A DNA stretch of 64,000 nucleotides from UBA5734 sp964528645 (GTDB lineage Bacteria > Bacillota > Clostridia > Saccharofermentanales > UBA5734): positions 1 through 64,000 of the forward strand of contig CAZGSR010000006.1 in NCBI GenBank assembly GCA_964528645.1, read 5' to 3'. The translations under genes were made by a program, and so were the position numbers. Of the stretch, positions 62,566-64,000 are shown piece after piece. The notes beneath the pieces are model-generated. The model had not been told where the DNA came from, did no database searches, and was given only the letters and a program-made list of their open reading frames with translations. How positions within the stretch are numbered: the stretch's first letter is position 1; each line of letters begins with the position of its first letter.

Positions 62566-64000
62566 TTAAATGCCATCCAGGCCAACTTGCCGGTTTTCCA
62601 GCGTGCTTTCCTTCAGATAGGTTCCAACCGCAGGCAAGGTCTTGGCCCGGTAATAATTGGGTTCGATGATGGCTGTTTCCACAAGGCGCTTCAAACTGGT
62701 CATGGTGCTGCCCTTTTTAGCCAGCAACACTTGCACGCCTTGCGTTGTCCGGGTTGTTTTGATCGGTACCAGTTCACTGTTGAAGACCAGCACTTTGCGG
62801 ATGCTGCTGACAGCAACAAAATCTTCTGGATCGGTCAGGAAGCAGATGGCCGTTAAAGGGGAAGCCGTACTGAAAGCGTTGACCAGCTTTTTGCGGTTGG
62901 TTTTGGTTTCGTAAGATTGGCAAGGCAGGCGCACCAGTTTGCCATTGGAAAAGCCGATCAGGAACTGGCCGGAATAATCTTCAGTCAGGTGAATGAAGAC
63001 AACTCGTTCACCTTCATCCAGGCTGAGCAGGTTAGGTGTATATTCACCGAAATCCGATGGTTTGTGGTCCTTGATTTCAAAGACTTTCATCTTGTAGACA
63101 TTGCCCTGATTGGTAAACAGCAGCAGGTCCATCTTGTTTTTGCCTTCGATCTCCTGAACGATCTGGTCATCTTCTTTCGTTTTGAGATCTCCCGCGCTGC
63201 GCAGAGAGGTCAGCGGGATTTTCTTGATGTAGCCATGATCGGTCAGGAAAATCCTGAGCTTGAAGTCCTCGATCAATTCATGATCAGCGATGCGTTCGAC
63301 ATCGTCCGTGTGGACCAGAGTCGTCCTTCGCTCACGGCCATGCTTTTTCGCCACAGCCTTGAGCTGCTCGATGATTTTACGGTCGATTTTCTCCTGGTCC
63401 CCCAGAAGGTCCTGCAGAGCAGCAATTTCCTCGGCCAACGCCTTGATGTCAGCGATCCGCTGTAGCAGATACTGGCGGTTCAGCTGGCGCAGGCGGATTT
63501 CAGCGACGTACTCAGCCTGGATGGCATCGATGGCAAAGCCGTCCATCAGGTGCGGGATGACGTCACTTTCCTGCTCGGTTTCCCGGATGATCTTGATCGC
63601 CTTGTCGATATCAAGCAGGATCAGTTCCAGGCCCTGGAGCAAATGGAGGCGGTCCTGCTTCTTGCCCAGCTCATAAGCGATCTCGCGCCGCAGGCATGAC
63701 CTGCGCCAGGCATGCCACTCGCCGAGGATCGAACGGATGCCCATCACTCGGGGGGTCCCATTGACCAGGATATTGAAATTGCAGGCAAACGAGCTTTCCA
63801 GCGAGGTCAGGCGGAACAGCTTTTGCATCAGGGCCTGGGGATCGGCTGATCGTTTGTAGTCAATCGTCAGTTTGAGGCCTTCGAGGTCGGTCTCATCCCG
63901 GACATCATTGATTTCCTTGATCTTGCCGGTCTTGACCAGATTGGAGATGTCATCGATGATCGCTTCGACCGTCGTCGTGTAGGGGATCTGCAGGATTTCG
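62566..64000 (-). CDS. type II topoisomerase subunit A (partial, ParC-like)
   Basis: The C-terminal 478 residues of a GyrA/ParC protein; the frame is open to the window edge, so the 5' part is missing. The breakage-reunion domain end (TSLESSFACNFNILVNG, ILGEWHAWRR) and coiled coil are followed by a beta-pinwheel with FLTDHGYIKKI and GNVYKMKV. No GyrA-box (QRRGGKG) is seen, which favours ParC (topoisomerase IV) over gyrase, but this is not decisive. Confidence 0.9.
   Translation of the reverse strand, partial: EILQIPYTTTVEAIIDDISNLVKTGKIKEINDVRDETDLEGLKLTIDYKRSADPQALMQKLFRLTSLESSFACNFNILVNGTPRVMGIRSILGEWHAWRRSCLRREIAYELGKKQDRLHLLQGLELILLDIDKAIKIIRETEQESDVIPHLMDGFAIDAIQAEYVAEIRLRQLNRQYLLQRIADIKALAEEIAALQDLLGDQEKIDRKIIEQLKAVAKKHGRERRTTLVHTDDVERIADHELIEDFKLRIFLTDHGYIKKIPLTSLRSAGDLKTKEDDQIVQEIEGKNKMDLLLFTNQGNVYKMKVFEIKDHKPSDFGEYTPNLLSLDEGERVVFIHLTEDYSGQFLIGFSNGKLVRLPCQSYETKTNRKKLVNAFSTASPLTAICFLTDPEDFVAVSSIRKVLVFNSELVPIKTTRTTQGVQVLLAKKGSTMTSLKRLVETAIIEPNYYRAKTLPAVGTYLKESTLENRQVGLDGI

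Noticed and set aside
1..64000. CRISPR array, prophage or insertion sequence
   Set aside because: No regular spaced repeats, phage structural genes or transposase were found; the one recombinase is Xer-like and alone.

Overview
The window looks like a stable chromosomal core segment of a moderately GC-rich Bacillota, probably class Clostridia. The evidence is a leucine T-box leader, a PyrR attenuator, a Gram-positive type LexA box, class 1B dihydroorotate dehydrogenase (PyrD plus PyrK), RNase Y with YmdB, the PgpH/PhoH/YbeY/Era/RecO cluster, the AmaP/Asp23 cluster, and the mutS-mutL-miaA-hfq order. Species cannot be told from the sequence. I see no prophage, transposon, CRISPR array or restriction system. 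The only recombinase is a Xer-type enzyme.

Layout. 0.2-9 kb: M18 aminopeptidase and a PflX-like radical SAM protein; a Xer recombinase divergent from aspartate-semialdehyde dehydrogenase; a LacI-type regulator; a T-box-controlled leuA with a GNAT gene; a small palindrome region. 9-19 kb: lexA, divergent from an unknown single-TM protein, then on the minus strand aroF-type DAHP synthase, miaB, mutS, mutL, miaA and a divergent hfq. 19-30 kb: a pyrimidine operon (pyrR-pyrB-pyrC-pyrF-carB-pyrK-pyrD-pyrE-like) on the minus strand, followed by a YgjP-like metallopeptidase and a pseudouridine synthase. carA is not in it. 30.3-35 kb: four tRNA genes (Leu-CAA, Met-CAT, Tyr-GTA, Leu-CAG), murD, and an XPD/DinG-like helicase with an N-terminal nuclease-like domain. 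35-45.7 kb: one tight minus-strand run ymdB - substrate-binding lipoprotein - lspA - rluD-like - two DUF881 genes - phoH - pgpH - ybeY - era - recO. 45.9-48.9 kb: RNase Y, a NuoE-like [2Fe-2S] protein and a third pseudouridine synthase. 48.8-58.6 kb: a second minus-strand run efp - asp23 - amaP - DUF2273 - nusB - xseA - xseB - ispA - dxs - nadK - argR - recN. 58.6-64 kb: a YqeG-type phosphatase, aspartate kinase, a degenerate polysaccharide-deacetylase-like membrane protein and the 3' part of a type II topoisomerase A subunit that runs off the window.

Working together: asd and aspartate kinase begin the lysine/threonine/methionine branch, leuA the leucine branch and DAHP synthase the aromatic branch. 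The pyr operon covers UMP synthesis apart from carA. MutS/MutL, RecN, RecO, XseAB, LexA and the helicase are DNA-repair functions. RNase Y, Hfq, YbeY, Era, NusB, MiaA, MiaB, EF-P and three pseudouridine synthases serve RNA processing and translation.

Most of the window is ordinary housekeeping DNA. The points that deserve a second look are the lexA-divergent membrane protein with a LexA-like box between the promoters, a similar box in the RNase Y promoter, an apparent AUU start for RNase Y, an Hfq that lacks the usual Sm2 histidine, a deacetylase-like protein without its metal ligands, and a perfect 14-bp palindrome inside a possible 27-codon gene. Nothing here is a clearly new multi-gene system.
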